A DNA stretch of 6,023 nucleotides from Bacteroidales bacterium (GTDB taxonomy: Bacteria > Bacteroidota > Bacteroidia > Bacteroidales > JAADGE01). Of this stretch, positions 5,194 to 6,023 are shown piece after piece. The stretch covers positions 1 through 6,023 of the forward strand of contig JANTGL010000172.1 in the NCBI GenBank assembly GCA_024762915.1. The letters are read 5' to 3'. Position numbers and translations under genes: made by a program. Each line of letters begins with the position of its first letter. The stretch's first letter is position 1. The notes below the pieces were generated by a model. It had not been told where the DNA came from. It saw only the letters and a program-made list of their open reading frames with translations, and did no database searches.

Positions 5194-6023
5194 ATGCTTT
5201 CCGTACTAATTCCGATATATAATTATGACATCAGGCAGTTTGTAAATGAACTTCGCCTGCAAGCTGTTGCAGAAAATATTGAATTTGAAATTCTTTTGGC
5301 AGACGATGCTTCCGATTTTAATTTCAGAAAAGTTAATAAGGAAACAGAGCGCTTAGGATATGTAAAATACATTCAATTAAAAGAAAATTTCGGTCGATCA
5401 AAAATCAGAAATTTTCTGGCAAAACAAGCAAAATACGATTATCTGCTTTTTGCCGATTGTGATATGGCAATTCTAAAAGAAGATTTCATTCATAAATATT
5501 TAATAAACATAAAAGACAATTCGGTAATTTGCGGAGGAATAACATATTCGGAAAAACCTCCTGAAAATTTTAACTTATATCTCAGATGGTATTACGGAAT
5601 AAACAGAGAAAAATTATCTGCCGAAAAAAGAAACAAAAAACCTTACGTTTCCTTTATGTCAGGAAATTTCATTATTACCAAAAAAATTTTCAATCTGATT
5701 CAATTTGATGAAAATATAAGAGAATACGGTCATGAAGATACTTTATTCGGGATCGAAATGAATCGGAAAAATATTTCCGTCAAACATATTGACAATCAAT
5801 TAATTCATTGCGGATTAGAAAATTTCGATAAATTCATTAAAAAAACAGAAACCGGAATTGACAGTTTGATTCAAATTTTGAGAAATTATTCATATCCGGA
5901 ATTATTTGAAAATATCAAGCTATTAAAATTTTCAAAAAAAATGTTTCTTTTTAAACCGATAATTATTTTAACATTCAATATTTTTAAAAAAATAATTTTA
6001 AAAAATCTTAAAAACAAACATCC
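5194..6023 (+). CDS. family 2 glycosyltransferase, 3' end outside the window
   Basis: The frame is open from ATG 5194 to the window edge, giving 276 complete codons and no stop, so the gene is partial. The product is a GT-A-fold inverting glycosyltransferase. M-L-S-V-L-I-P-I-Y-N (residues 1-10) is the first strand with the nucleotide-sugar loop, A36-D-D-A-S-D is the second, and E64-N-F-G-R-S-x-x-R-N precedes the D88-C-D90 metal-binding motif. F154-M-S-G-N-F and Y178-G-H-E-D-T-L-F-G match the acceptor-side region of GT2 and the galactosyltransferase-like C-terminal domain, where E-D carries the putative base. H205 may be a further metal ligand. Residues about 250-272 form a hydrophobic, lysine-flanked segment that could touch the membrane. 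No in-frame ATG occurs between the upstream stop at 5110-5112 and 5194, and the fold begins right at the start codon. Sugar donor and acceptor cannot be told; surface glycan synthesis is the likely role. Confidence 0.92.
   Translation, partial: MLSVLIPIYNYDIRQFVNELRLQAVAENIEFEILLADDASDFNFRKVNKETERLGYVKYIQLKENFGRSKIRNFLAKQAKYDYLLFADCDMAILKEDFIHKYLINIKDNSVICGGITYSEKPPENFNLYLRWYYGINREKLSAEKRNKKPYVSFMSGNFIITKKIFNLIQFDENIREYGHEDTLFGIEMNRKNISVKHIDNQLIHCGLENFDKFIKKTETGIDSLIQILRNYSYPELFENIKLLKFSKKMFLFKPIIILTFNIFKKIILKNLKNKH

Overview
The window looks like chromosomal DNA from a Bacteroidota bacterium, probably Bacteroidales-like, though the order is a guess. The signs are low GC, start codons preceded by A/T-rich sequence with no Shine-Dalgarno motif, a TTTG / TAnnTTTG promoter ahead of the first gene, a 30S protein S1 with an N-terminal FDWD motif of the type I associate with Bacteroidota, and a secreted bleomycin-hydrolase-type C1 peptidase. 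All genes are on the + strand.

Layout. 1-145: leader with a good promoter. 146-2389: rpsA, ribosomal protein bS1, six S1 domains between a long acidic N-terminal tail and a long lysine-rich C-terminal tail. 2405-2439: strong intrinsic terminator, followed immediately by a promoter-like box. 2474-2827 and 2827-3753: a STAS-domain protein (anti-anti-sigma type) and ribonuclease Z, overlapping by one base and presumably co-translated. 3794-5032: an exported papain-fold C1B peptidase with its own promoter-like box. 5051-5177: a 127-bp nested palindrome made of two inverted copies of a hairpin unit. 5194 to the window edge: a family 2 glycosyltransferase, open at its 3' end.

How the genes fit together. 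rpsA is an isolated, terminated transcription unit. STAS-rnz is a two-gene operon linking a possible phospho-switch protein with tRNA 3'-end maturation. The peptidase and glycosyltransferase have no clear functional tie to the others. No defence system, CRISPR array, prophage or intact insertion sequence is visible, and I do not see a new multi-gene system.

The points most worth a second look are the nested palindrome (its two hairpins differ only by compensatory base-pair changes), a terminator-like hairpin plus nine T inside the start of rnz, a promoter-like motif shared by three transcription units, the tails of S1, and the Asn-to-Asp change in the peptidase active site.
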